Origin: a halophilic archaeon
GTDB taxonomy: Archaea > Halobacteriota > Halobacteria > Halobacteriales > Haladaptataceae
NCBI GenBank assembly: GCA_003298465.1
Contig: QNGA01000001.1
Span: 186,001 to 250,000, forward strand
Direction: 5' to 3'
Length of the DNA stretch: 64,000 bases
In this document: positions 45,577 through 54,520 of the stretch, in pieces
How the letters are laid out: every line of letters starts with the position of its first letter
Numbering within the stretch: the first letter of the stretch is position 1
The notes under the pieces: generated by a model
Databases searched by the model: none
What the model saw: only the letters and a program-made list of their open reading frames with translations
What the model was told of the DNA's origin: nothing
Position numbers and translations under genes: made by a program

Positions 45577-46259
45577 TAGTCGCGGTCGCGGGCGGAAAGG
45601 GCGGCGTCGGCAAGTCGACGGTCGCGCTGAACCTCGGCGCGGAACTCGACGGCGTCGTCGTCGACGCCGACCTCGCCATGGCGGACCTTCCGGCGGGTCG
45701 GGGGCCGGACCTCCACGACGTGCTCGCCGGACGCGCCGACCCCTGCGAGGCCGTCACGCGGGTCGGACCGGTCGCGCTGCTCCCCTGCGGACGGACGCTG
45801 GCCGGCGCGCGCGCCTGCGACCTGACCGGTTTCGCGTCGGCGATGGCGGACCTCGCCGCGGAGCGCGAGTGGGTCGTCGTCGACTGCCCGGCGGGAATGG
45901 CGGCGGACGCGGGCCTGCCGCTGGTCGCGGCGGACGCCTGCGCGCTCGTGACGACGCCCCGGCGGGCCGCGCTGGCCGACGCGGTCAGGACGCGGGCGCT
46001 CGCCCGTCGCTTCGACGCCGGCCTCGCCTGCGTCGCGCTGAACCGCGCCGGTCGGGACCCTCCGACCGACGACGTGGCGCACACGCTGGGCGCGCCCGCT
46101 ACCGCGATTCCGGAGTCGGCGACGGTCGCACGGGCGCAGCGGCAGGGCCGCCCGGTCGCGTCGCTCGCGCCGGAGAGCGTGGCGGCGGACCGCTTCGAGG
46201 CGCTGGGACGGGCGATTCGCCGGGCGTCGGTCGCCTCCCGTCGGGCGCGGGTCGAGTAA
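45573..46259 (+). CDS. MinD/ParA-like P-loop ATPase
   Basis: This 228-residue protein has the deviant Walker A GKGGVGKS at residues 8-15 and Walker A' VVVDADLAMADLP. The Walker B is WVVVDCPAGMAADA, and AHTLGAPATAIPESATVARA lies near the end. There is no obvious C-terminal amphipathic helix, so membrane targeting as in bacterial MinD is not evident. It is shorter than typical MinD (about 250-270). It starts GTG in a GTGA overlap with the previous gene (45573-45576), so it is likely made together with the coiled-coil and beta-domain partners. A positioning or assembly role is inferred. Confidence 0.85.
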   Translation: MIVAVAGGKGGVGKSTVALNLGAELDGVVVDADLAMADLPAGRGPDLHDVLAGRADPCEAVTRVGPVALLPCGRTLAGARACDLTGFASAMADLAAEREWVVVDCPAGMAADAGLPLVAADACALVTTPRRAALADAVRTRALARRFDAGLACVALNRAGRDPPTDDVAHTLGAPATAIPESATVARAQRQGRPVASLAPESVAADRFEALGRAIRRASVASRRARVE

Positions 46260-46311
46260 CGTTCGGACCGACGACACGATTTATAATCCAGAGTCTTCTC
46301 ATGGTCCGTAG

Positions 46312-49300
46312 ATGAACGCGCGCCGTCGTCGCCGGATAACGGCCCGGGACGTCGCCGGATGGGACGACCTCGACGCCGTCGCCGAGACGCTCGGCTATCG
46401 CGACCTCGACGACGCGAGTACGCCGGAACTGACCGACGACCAGCGCGACGTACTCGTCGGCGCGGACGTCCGCTTTCTCGAACTGGCACCGGAGGCGGTC
46501 GTCGGCGTCGTCGAGGCCGCCGAGGGACGGTCGCCGACGGACTACGAGGACGCGCTCGGCGGGCGGTTCGGTACCGCACTCGTCACCGACGACTACCGGC
46601 GGTTCACGTTCCTCACCCGCGAACGGCCGTTTCGCCCCGGGGGACGCGTCTCGTACCGGCGGTTCGCCTTCGAGAAGCGCCACGTCGGTCCCGACGGCGG
46701 GCGGTTCTCCGTCCTCGACAGGCTGAACGGCGTCGCGGCCGGCGACTCGACCTCCGTCCGGAACCTCTACGACGCGAGCGAGGTGGTCGAGGCGTTCCAC
46801 CGGTCGTTCGCGTCGCTCCGCGCCGACCTGACCGAGGCGGTGTCGGGCGTGACCGCGAGGAAGGCCGGTGACGCGAAGCGGCGGTACGTGCAGGTCCTCT
46901 TCGACCGCCTTCTCTTCCTGCAGTTCGTCCAGGCGAAGGGGCTGCTCGACGGGAACCGAAGCTACCTCCTCGACCGGCACGCCCTCGCCGAGTCGAGGGC
47001 GGCCGGCGTCGCCGAGACCTTCTACGGGCCGCTGTTCGGCGTCCTCGCGGGGACGGACGACGTCGACGCGTCGTTCCTCGACGGCGACGCGCTGCCGTCC
47101 CTGGACTGCGGCCTCTTCGCGCCGACTGCGGTCGAGCGCGCCAACCCGGACGTCCGTCTCGGCGACGCCGTCGAACGGGAGAACGCGCTCTACCGCCGCG
47201 TCCTGGAGTTCCTCGACGAGTGGCGGTGGTGCGTCGACGAGCGAGCGGTCGTCGTCGAACCGAAGACCCTCTCGCCGTCGATTCTCGGCCACATCTTCGA
47301 ACGGACGGTGGACCGGAAGGAGATGGGAGCGTACTACACGCCCGACGAAATCACGGAGTACATGGCCCAGGAGGCCATCTACCCGCGCCTCCTCGACGAC
47401 CTCAACGAGCGGATCGACGGCCGCTCCTACGAGTCGCTGGACCGGGCGCTCGACGACGGCACGCACCTCGAAACGCTGTACGCCGACGTCGTTCGCGGGA
47501 CGAAGGTCCTCGACCCCGCCGTCGGGAGCGGCGCGTTCCTGCTCGCCGCCCAGCGGGCGCTACTGGACGTCTCCCTCCAGTGCATCGACGGCCTCCGCGA
47601 GCGGTACGCGCGCCCGACGACCGGCGACCCCCCGGCGACCGTTCGGGCGGCGATAGAGCGCCCGCCCGACGCGGACGAACCGTTCGCGAGGCGGACCATC
47701 GTCCGGGAGAACCTGTACGGGGTCGACGTCGACGAGGGTGCCGTCGAGATCTGCAAGCTCCGGCTGTGGCTCTCGACGCTCGCGGCGGTCGGGGACGACC
47801 CGGACGCGGTCGAACCGCTGCCGTCCCTCGACTCCAACCTCCGGACCGGCAACGCCCTCATCGGGCTCGTCGACGCGGACGAGGACGCGCTCGGAGGCCG
47901 CCTGCACGAGCGCGTCGCGGCGATTGCGGACCGTCTCGACGCGCAGGAGGCGGCGGGCCGGGAGGCGGCGGCGCTCGGGGAACGGGCCGAGACGCTGCTG
48001 GACGAGTGCCGGCGCGAACTGGACGAGCGGGTGCTGGCCGAGTTCCGCGACGCGGGAGTGGACGCGGTCGACGTCGAGGCGGTCCGCGACCACGACCCGT
48101 TCCACTGGCCGGTCGAGTTCGCGCGGGCGTACCGCGACGGCTGGTTCGACGTCGTCGTCGGGAACCCGCCCTGGGACCGGATTCGGCCGACTCGCGACGA
48201 CTTTTTCTCGCAGTACGACGAGTCGTTCCGGAGCCTGCCGCCGGCGGCGAAAGACGACCGGGTGACCGAACTCCTGGAGCGGCGCGAGGGGCTGCGAGCG
48301 GAGTACGAGCGGTTCGAACGCGAACACCACCGGCTGGCGGAGTACTTCCGCGAGAGCGACGACTACGAGTTACAGCGGCCGGCGATAGACGGTCGCACGC
48401 GTTCGACCGACGCCGACCTGTCGGCGCTCTTCCTCGAGCGCGTCTACCGGCTGGCGCGCGAGGACACGCGCGTCGCGCTGCTCCTGCCCGGCAACGTCTT
48501 CACCGGCCTCGCGACGAAGGACCTCCGGACCCGGCTGCTCGACCGCAAGCGCGTCGAGTCCATCCTCGGTTTCGAGAACAAGGGAACGTTCGACGACCTG
48601 CACGACCAGTACAAGTTCGGCGTCGTCGCGTTCGAGAACTCCGGCGAGACGGGCCGTCTCCGGGGTGTCTTCGGCCAGACGGACCTCGCCGTCCTGCGAG
48701 AGCTCCGGAACGGTCGTGCGGACCGACTGCTGGAGATTCCTAGGTCGGTGCTCGCCGACTACTCGCCCATCGCGGGGCTCTTCCCGATGGTCCGCTCCCA
48801 GGCGCAGGTCGACGCGCTGGACACCGTCGTCGACCACCCGCCGGTCTCGGAGCCGGACGGGGGAAGCTGGTACGCCGACCCCTACCGGGAACTCGACAGG
48901 ACGCAGGACGCCGACCGGTTCGTCGAGACGGCGGACGACGGCGACTATCCGGTTCTCGGCGGCGCGAACGTCTACCGCTACGCCTACGACGACCGCGTCC
49001 ACGACCTCGAACCGCTCCGGTTCTGGTCGGTCGACGACGGCTCGGCCGCCAGCGCCAGACGGCGCGTCCGCGAGAAGGGCCGCCGAAGGCTCAAGCGGGA
49101 TCTGTACGAGTTCGCGACGGAGTCCGACGCCGTCCGGGAACGGTACGGCGTTCGGGCGACCGGGTCGATGCGGTCGACGGTCGACGACCTACTCGAAGCG
49201 GCGCGCGGCGAACCGCTCCGCGCGGACGACGTTCGCCTCGACTGCACCGAGTATCGCATCGTCTACCGCGACGTCGCACAGCCGACGGACGAGCGGACGA

Positions 49301-49857
49301 TGATCGCCGCGGTGATTCCGCCCGGTCCCGTGTGTCACAACAAGCTCCACACGGTGCGGCCGTTCGAGATAGCTCCCTCGGTCCCGGACCTGGCGGAGCG
49401 GCCGCTCCACGGCGTCTACGAGCGGGTGTTCACCGACGAGGAGCTGTTCGCGGCGCTCGGGCTGCTGAACAGCCTCCCGTTCGACTACCTGATGCGGACC
49501 AAGGTGGACAAGAGCGTCGTCATGTACAAGTTCCGGGAGTCGCAGGTGCCGCATCTCACCCGGGGCGACGACCACTTCGAGGCCGTCTGGCGGCCGGCCG
49601 CGCAACTGAACTGCTACGGCGAGCCGTTCGCGGAGATGCGCCGGCGGCTCGGCGGCCTCGCGGCCGTCGACCCGGACGACGGGGAGACCCGTCGCGAGAA
49701 GCAGGCGCGCGTCGACGCGGCCGCGTTCCACGCGTACGGGTTCGACGGCGAGGAGGTCGAGTTCGTCCTCGGGGACTTCCACCGCGTCACGTCCCCGCGC
49801 GTCATGGACGAGGACTACTTCGCGGCGGTCGCGGACGCCTACAACCGCCTGCAGTAG
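46312..49857 (+). CDS. type IIG-like N6-adenine DNA methylase / restriction protein (Eco57I family)
   Basis: This 1181-residue protein methylates adenine and may also restrict DNA. Order of parts: an N-terminal domain (1-170), a helical segment RRYVQVLFDRLLFLQFVQAK typical of the family, and KEMGAYYTPDEITEYM. SAM motif I is LDPAVGSGAFLLAA (from residue 401) and the catalytic motif VVVGNPPWDRI has NPPW at 618-621. A C-terminal TaqI-like target-recognition region (about 830-1120) ends with RVDAAAFHAYGFDGEEVEFV. No clear PD-(D/E)xK nuclease motif was found in the N-terminal part. ATTTATAATC about 30 bases upstream is its promoter. No separate R or S gene is near. Confidence 0.85.
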   Translation: MNARRRRRITARDVAGWDDLDAVAETLGYRDLDDASTPELTDDQRDVLVGADVRFLELAPEAVVGVVEAAEGRSPTDYEDALGGRFGTALVTDDYRRFTFLTRERPFRPGGRVSYRRFAFEKRHVGPDGGRFSVLDRLNGVAAGDSTSVRNLYDASEVVEAFHRSFASLRADLTEAVSGVTARKAGDAKRRYVQVLFDRLLFLQFVQAKGLLDGNRSYLLDRHALAESRAAGVAETFYGPLFGVLAGTDDVDASFLDGDALPSLDCGLFAPTAVERANPDVRLGDAVERENALYRRVLEFLDEWRWCVDERAVVVEPKTLSPSILGHIFERTVDRKEMGAYYTPDEITEYMAQEAIYPRLLDDLNERIDGRSYESLDRALDDGTHLETLYADVVRGTKVLDPAVGSGAFLLAAQRALLDVSLQCIDGLRERYARPTTGDPPATVRAAIERPPDADEPFARRTIVRENLYGVDVDEGAVEICKLRLWLSTLAAVGDDPDAVEPLPSLDSNLRTGNALIGLVDADEDALGGRLHERVAAIADRLDAQEAAGREAAALGERAETLLDECRRELDERVLAEFRDAGVDAVDVEAVRDHDPFHWPVEFARAYRDGWFDVVVGNPPWDRIRPTRDDFFSQYDESFRSLPPAAKDDRVTELLERREGLRAEYERFEREHHRLAEYFRESDDYELQRPAIDGRTRSTDADLSALFLERVYRLAREDTRVALLLPGNVFTGLATKDLRTRLLDRKRVESILGFENKGTFDDLHDQYKFGVVAFENSGETGRLRGVFGQTDLAVLRELRNGRADRLLEIPRSVLADYSPIAGLFPMVRSQAQVDALDTVVDHPPVSEPDGGSWYADPYRELDRTQDADRFVETADDGDYPVLGGANVYRYAYDDRVHDLEPLRFWSVDDGSAASARRRVREKGRRRLKRDLYEFATESDAVRERYGVRATGSMRSTVDDLLEAARGEPLRADDVRLDCTEYRIVYRDVAQPTDERTMIAAVIPPGPVCHNKLHTVRPFEIAPSVPDLAERPLHGVYERVFTDEELFAALGLLNSLPFDYLMRTKVDKSVVMYKFRESQVPHLTRGDDHFEAVWRPAAQLNCYGEPFAEMRRRLGGLAAVDPDDGETRREKQARVDAAAFHAYGFDGEEVEFVLGDFHRVTSPRVMDEDYFAAVADAYNRLQ

Positions 49858-49862
49858 GCGAC

Positions 49863-50771
49863 CTACTCCGGGCCGACGGTCGTTCGACCGGAGTCCCGGA
49901 GCGTCGTGTACGTCGACCGGAGCGTTACCGGCGTCACGTCGGCGGCGTCGGCGGCCTCGCGCTGGGTGAGCGGGTGATTTCGCTCGCGTGCGGCGGTGTA
50001 GAGACACGCCGCGGCGACGCCGACGGGGTTCTTGCCCGCGACGAGGTCCAGGTCGTGGGCCGCCTCGACGAGCTCCCGTGCGCGCCGCTCGACCGGGTGC
50101 GGCAGGTCGAGACGGGTCGCGAACCGCGCCAGGTACTCGCCCGGGTCGATGGGACCGGTCGGGAGTCCGAGATCGCGGTTCAGCGCGTCGTAGGCGCATT
50201 TCAGCTCTTCGCGGTCGGCCCGGGCCGCGTCGTCGACCTCTTCGAGGCTCCGGGAGATGTCGCGGATACGGCAGACGGCGTACACGGTCGCGGTCGCGAA
50301 CCCCTCGATGGAGCGACCGCAGAGGAGGTCCTCGTTCTGGGCGGACTCGAACAGCGTGCAGGCCTGCTCTCGGACGTAGTCGGGGAGCGAGAGCGCGCCG
50401 ACGAGCCGGCGAATCTCGGTGAACGCGTACACCTTGTTCCGGTCGGACTTCGTCGGTATCCGGGCGCGGTTGTGCTGGCGGCGCATCCGGGCGACGCGCC
50501 GGCGCTTGCGACCGGTGAGGCGATTGCTTCGCTTGCCGTACCCGATCTCCGTGGTCAGCCCGCGGTCGTGGCGCGAGCGCGTCAGCGGCGCGCCGGTGCG
50601 CTTTCGGTCCGAGTCGCCGTCGCCCTCGAACGTCCGCCACTCCGGCCCGCGGTCGAGCTGGTCTTCGGCGACGACCAGTCCGCACTCGGTGCAGACGGTC
50701 TCTTCGCCGCTCGTTCGCAACTGGCCGTGGCATTCCGGACAGGCTTCGACTGGCGCGTGTGCTTTGCTCAT
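49863..50771 (-). CDS. tfb: transcription initiation factor IIB (TFB)
   Basis: This 302-residue protein recruits RNA polymerase to TBP-bound promoters. A zinc ribbon (C11-C14, C27-C30) is followed by the B-finger/linker region (DRGPEWRTFEGDGDSDRKRT, GAPLTRSRHDRGLTTEIG). Two cyclin folds (about 110-200 and 205-300) follow, ending in a recognition helix-turn-helix (TQREAADAADVTPVTLRSTY). Haloarchaea carry several TFBs; this may be one paralogue. ATG 50771 is preferred to the GTG just before it. GTTTAAATAC on the minus strand lies about 35 bases upstream. Confidence 0.94.
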   Translation of the reverse strand: MSKAHAPVEACPECHGQLRTSGEETVCTECGLVVAEDQLDRGPEWRTFEGDGDSDRKRTGAPLTRSRHDRGLTTEIGYGKRSNRLTGRKRRRVARMRRQHNRARIPTKSDRNKVYAFTEIRRLVGALSLPDYVREQACTLFESAQNEDLLCGRSIEGFATATVYAVCRIRDISRSLEEVDDAARADREELKCAYDALNRDLGLPTGPIDPGEYLARFATRLDLPHPVERRARELVEAAHDLDLVAGKNPVGVAAACLYTAARERNHPLTQREAADAADVTPVTLRSTYTTLRDSGRTTVGPE

Positions 50772-50944
50772 CACGTTCGAATCTTCGTCCGAGATGGTAT
50801 TTAAACGAGCGCCGGAGGCGGCGAACGAAACCCGCTCGCGGCGCTCGAACGTACCGGTTACCGGTACGTTCCGCTCCCGGAGCGAGCTATCACGACTGAT
50901 ACCTGTCTAGAAGATTGAAGTGGGAGACGGACTGACCTCCGAAC

Positions 50945-51460
50945 GTGACGCTCTCCGACATCGCCGCGGGGCTGGAGGTGACGACCCAGCAGCGCGACCG
51001 CGGCGTCGCCGCCGTGGACGACACGGACGGCGACCTCCGGGAGCGTCTCGTCCCGTTCGCGGACGACCTGCCCTGCGACCCCACCTCGGCGGCGACGGTC
51101 GTCGAGTCGTTCACGGCGGGCGCGTCGGTCGGCGACGCCGGCCGTGACGCCGGGGTCGCGCCTGTCACCGCGGCGAAGACGCTCCACCTGCTCGGGCTGG
51201 ACGGCGTCTCCCCCCTCGGCCCGACGGCCCGGGACGTGGTCGGCGACTGGCTGACGGCGGACCTCTCGCGGTCGGACGCGAAGGCGCTCACCGGCGCGAG
51301 CGAGACGGAGTTCGCGCTGGCGGCGTTCGTCGAGACTCACGACCCGCTGGACGGGGCCGCCGAGGCGGTCGAGGGTGCGCTCTCGCCCGCCGGCGACGCC
51401 ACCGTCCGGAAGCGCGACGAACTGGGGGAGACGATGAGCGACGTCGGTGACCTGCTCTGA
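50945..51460 (+). CDS. haloarchaeal protein with HTH-like segments (DUF7858-like)
   Basis: This 171-residue protein starts GTG with MTLSDIAAGLEVTTQQRDRG. Repeated helix pairs such as SFTAGASVGDAGRDAGVAPV and TAAKTLHLLGLDGVSPLGPT look like helix-turn-helix modules. The end, KRDELGETMSDVGDLL, is a conserved signature as I recall it. It may bind nucleic acid; this is inference. It sits between tfb (divergent) and the S2P protease. Degenerate copies of its last codons follow the stop. Confidence 0.72.
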   Translation: MTLSDIAAGLEVTTQQRDRGVAAVDDTDGDLRERLVPFADDLPCDPTSAATVVESFTAGASVGDAGRDAGVAPVTAAKTLHLLGLDGVSPLGPTARDVVGDWLTADLSRSDAKALTGASETEFALAAFVETHDPLDGAAEAVEGALSPAGDATVRKRDELGETMSDVGDLL

Positions 51461-51674
51461 CTCTCGTGTCAGGGGGCGTCGCCGCGTAACGAGCGAGTGA
51501 CGTCGGCGACCTGCTCTGACTCGCGTGTCGGAGCGGCGTCGTCGCGTGACGAGCGATGTCGGTGACCTGCTCCGAGTTCGTCTGGGAACGGCGTCGCACC
51601 GCGGTGGAGTGACGTCGGCAACCTGCCCCGACTTCGAGACGACCGCGAACCGTCGCCTCCGCGGGGAGGTTTAA
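51434..51674 (+). repeat. 56-59-bp degenerate tandem copies of the preceding gene's 3' end
   Basis: The end of the gene, ACGTCGGTGACCTGCTCTGA (51441), recurs in altered form at 51500, 51556 and 51612, periods 59, 56 and 56. The second copy keeps DVGDLL and the stop with a synonymous change (GGT to GGC); the later ones lose the stop. Flanking GTCGC-rich segments are repeated as well. Short frames run through: 51497-51565, 51556-51612 and 51609-51674, the last two joined by a GTGA overlap. Two of them begin M-T-S-A-T-C. This parallels the repeats after the sulfurtransferase at 11.6 kb. Confidence 0.75.
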
Positions 51675-51677
51675 GGC
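51667..51677 (+). promoter_or_regulatory. TATA-like box of the site-2 protease gene
   Basis: AGGTTTAAGGC is centred about 28 bases before the ATG at 51700, so the mRNA is probably leaderless. Confidence 0.6.
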
Positions 51678-51699
51678 GGTTCCGGCGCTACGTACGCGT

Positions 51700-52866
51700 A
51701 TGAGAAGCTTCAGAATCGGGAGCGCGTTCGGCATCCCGATAAAGCTGGACCTGACGTTCCTGTTGATTCTGCCGGTGTTCGCGTGGATCATCGGGACGCA
51801 GGTCGGTCAGTGGGTCGACATCCTGAACATGCTCTGGGGAGTGCAACTGACGGTCGAGCCGTTGACCGGCGGGTCGATGCCGTGGATTCTCGGCACGATA
51901 GCGGCGGTCGGTCTGTTCGTCGGGGTCGTCCTCCACGAACTCGGTCACTCGCTGGTGGCGATGCGCTTTGGCTTCCCCATCGACTCCATCACGCTGTGGA
52001 TCTTCGGCGGCATCGCCAGCCTGACCGAACAGCCCGAAGACTGGCTCGAGGAACTTCTCATCGCCATCGCCGGTCCGGCGGTCAGCATCGCTCTCGGCGT
52101 GCTCTCCTACGCCGCGCTCTTTCTCGTCCCGGTCGACCTGCAGGCGGTCCGGTTCGTCGTCGGCTATCTCGCGCTGATGAACCTCGTGCTCGCCGCCTTC
52201 AACCTCCTGCCGGGATTCCCGATGGACGGCGGTCGCGTCCTGCGCGCACTGCTCGCGCGCACTCGACCGTTCGCGCAGGCGACCCAGACCGCCGCGGAGG
52301 TCGGCAAGCTGTTCGCCATCCTGCTCGGTCTCCTCGGCCTGCTACAGATCAACATCGTCCTCATCGGCATCGCCTTCTTCATCTACATCGGCGCGACCAG
52401 CGAGGCCCAGCAGACGGTGTTCGCGGCCGCGTTCAGCGACGTCCGGGTTCGGGACGTGATGACGCCCGCGTCGGAACTGAAGACGGTGTCGCCGGACGAC
52501 TCGGTCGCCGACCTGCTCGACCGGATGCTCCGAGAGCGCCACACCGGCTACCCCGTCGTCGAGAACGGGAATCTCGTCGGCATCGTGACGCTGGACGACG
52601 CCCGCGAGGTCGACCAGGTCGAGCGCGACGCGTACCGCGTCGACGACGTGATGTCGGGCGAAGTCCAGACGATATCGGCCGAAAGCGACGCGATAGACGC
52701 CCTTCATGCGCTCCAGCAGCACGGCATCGGTCGGATGCCCGTCATCGACGCGAACGGCGACCTGGCGGGCATCATCTCGCGAACCGACCTGATGACCGCG
52801 TTCAACATCATCCAGAGCAGCGGACGGTCGGAGGAAGACGCTCCCCAGCGCGAACAGCCGCTGTAG
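51700..52866 (+). CDS. site-2-type intramembrane metalloprotease (M50) with two CBS domains
   Basis: This 388-residue membrane protease has about six helices. The zinc motif His79-Glu-Leu-Gly-His83 lies in VVLHELGHSLVAMRFG. The third ligand motif is NLLPGFPMDGGRVLRALLAR. A C-terminal pair of CBS domains (about 250-375; VRDVMTPASELKTVSPDDSV and IDANGDLAGIISRTDLMTAF) probably senses adenine nucleotides and gates cleavage. Such enzymes release membrane-bound regulators or process signal remnants. It is a single-gene unit with a clear promoter. Confidence 0.92.
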   Translation: MRSFRIGSAFGIPIKLDLTFLLILPVFAWIIGTQVGQWVDILNMLWGVQLTVEPLTGGSMPWILGTIAAVGLFVGVVLHELGHSLVAMRFGFPIDSITLWIFGGIASLTEQPEDWLEELLIAIAGPAVSIALGVLSYAALFLVPVDLQAVRFVVGYLALMNLVLAAFNLLPGFPMDGGRVLRALLARTRPFAQATQTAAEVGKLFAILLGLLGLLQINIVLIGIAFFIYIGATSEAQQTVFAAAFSDVRVRDVMTPASELKTVSPDDSVADLLDRMLRERHTGYPVVENGNLVGIVTLDDAREVDQVERDAYRVDDVMSGEVQTISAESDAIDALHALQQHGIGRMPVIDANGDLAGIISRTDLMTAFNIIQSSGRSEEDAPQREQPL

Positions 52867-52918
52867 CGGCGAACGGCCGTCCGCCGCCCGCTCGGCCCGT
52901 GTCTCGCCGCCCCGGTCG

Positions 52919-54511
52919 CTACTCGCGCAGCGACACCGACCGTCCGTCGGGGGTGAGCAACTGCGGGTTGTACTGCGAGAACGGGTGCGGTTCGAACCCC
53001 TCGACGCGGTCTTTCACGCCGAAGGAGTTGTAGAGTGTGGCGACGGGCAGGTGGACCCGCTCTTCGAGGAGCGTTGGGATCGTCTCCTCGTACAGCCGCT
53101 TGCGCTTCCGGTGGTCGTCGACCTGGCGGGCTCGCTCTAGTTTCTCCATGAGGTCGGGGTTCCGGTAGAACGTCGCGTTGGTCACCCCCTCCATGTTCCG
53201 GTGGAAGAGGGGGTAGAGGAACGAGTCGGGGTCCTCGGCTCCGGCCCACGACCCGACGAACATCGCGTACTTCGACGAGTCGCCGCTCAGTATCGTCTCT
53301 CGGAAGCTGGACCAGGAGTACTTCTTCGTCCGCGCCTTCCGGAACCCGAGCTTCTTCAGTTCGTGGACGAGGGCCTCGGCGAACTTCTCGCGCATCAGGT
53401 CCTCGGGCACCGCGACGAGGGGACTCCACGAGCCGACGCCCGCCTCCTCCATCAGCGTCCGCGCTTTCTCCCGGTTCTTCTCGTGTGGGACGTCCTTCCA
53501 CTTCCCCAGCGGGAAGCCCCACTTCTCGGAGACGTGGCGGGGGAGCGGGCTGTACTGACGCTCGCCGGTCTCCCCGACGAGGTGCTCGACCAGGTCGCTC
53601 ATCGGGAGGAGGTAGTCGATGGCCTCCCGGACCTTCCGCTTGGACGTCGGGCCGTCGCTCGTGTTGAACCCGACGAACGTCGAGTGGTAGCTCCTCGTCT
53701 TCGTGACCCGCGAGTCCGGGAACTTCTTCGTCGCCGACCAGAGCTTCGGCTGGACGCGCTCGACGACGTCGTTCTGGCCGGTCTTGAGGCTCATCGACCG
53801 CGCCAGCCCCGCGTGGTTGCTGACGAACTTCACGTTCCGGACGCCCGGGTCGACGTTCTGCCAGTAGCCGTCCCAGCTCGTCAGGAGCGCGGTCGATCCG
53901 GGCTTGAAGACGTCGACCTCGTAGGGGCCGGAACCGACCGGTTTCTCCGTCCCGAACGCCTCCTCGTTGCCGTTCCGGGACGCCTTCGGGACGACCGCTC
54001 GCGTCAGCGTGTGCTCGAACGCCGGATACGGGTACTTCAGTTCGAACTCGACCGTGCGCTCGCCCGCGACCGAGACGCTCCGTATCGGCTCGACCTGCCA
54101 GAGGTTGGGCGACGGCGTCGACCCGCGATAGGTCGACGGGTCGAGCGAGTACTTCACGTCTTCGGCCCGCACCGTCTGGCCGTTCTGGAACGTCGCCCCC
54201 TTCTTCAGCGTCACCGCGTACCGCTTGCCGTCGTCGCTCACCGTCGGCTCGCCGTCCGCCAGCACCGGCGTGAGATTCATCCCCCGGTCGTAGGCGTACA
54301 GCCCCTGGAAGACGAGATTCGCCACCTGCGCCGACCAGGGGTCGTCGATGACGACGGGGTCGAGCGTCTGCGGCGGTAGCACCTGCGCGTACCGGAGCTG
54401 CTCCGACTGGCCGACGACGCTGCCACAGCCGGCGAGCGACGCCATGCCGGCGACGCTGCCGATTCCCTGAAGCACTTTTCGCCGCGTGAGTGTCGGTGTG
54501 TCGTCTGTCAT
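52919..54511 (-). CDS. peptide/nickel-type ABC substrate-binding lipoprotein (SBP family 5)
   Basis: This 530-residue protein has a Tat signal TLTRRKVLQGIGSVAGMASLAGC with lipobox. The family-5 receptor pattern follows: QTLDPVVIDDPWSAQVANLV, GKRYAVTLKKGATFQNGQTV, AEDVKYSLDPSTY, and GSGPYEVDVFKPGSTALLTS. Peptide or oligosaccharide uptake is the usual role. No permease or ATPase genes lie next to it, so it may work with a transporter encoded elsewhere. An APC permease gene lies just upstream on the same strand, nine bases away. Confidence 0.88.
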   Translation of the reverse strand: MTDDTPTLTRRKVLQGIGSVAGMASLAGCGSVVGQSEQLRYAQVLPPQTLDPVVIDDPWSAQVANLVFQGLYAYDRGMNLTPVLADGEPTVSDDGKRYAVTLKKGATFQNGQTVRAEDVKYSLDPSTYRGSTPSPNLWQVEPIRSVSVAGERTVEFELKYPYPAFEHTLTRAVVPKASRNGNEEAFGTEKPVGSGPYEVDVFKPGSTALLTSWDGYWQNVDPGVRNVKFVSNHAGLARSMSLKTGQNDVVERVQPKLWSATKKFPDSRVTKTRSYHSTFVGFNTSDGPTSKRKVREAIDYLLPMSDLVEHLVGETGERQYSPLPRHVSEKWGFPLGKWKDVPHEKNREKARTLMEEAGVGSWSPLVAVPEDLMREKFAEALVHELKKLGFRKARTKKYSWSSFRETILSGDSSKYAMFVGSWAGAEDPDSFLYPLFHRNMEGVTNATFYRNPDLMEKLERARQVDDHRKRKRLYEETIPTLLEERVHLPVATLYNSFGVKDRVEGFEPHPFSQYNPQLLTPDGRSVSLRE

Positions 54512-54520
54512 CGTTTTGGT

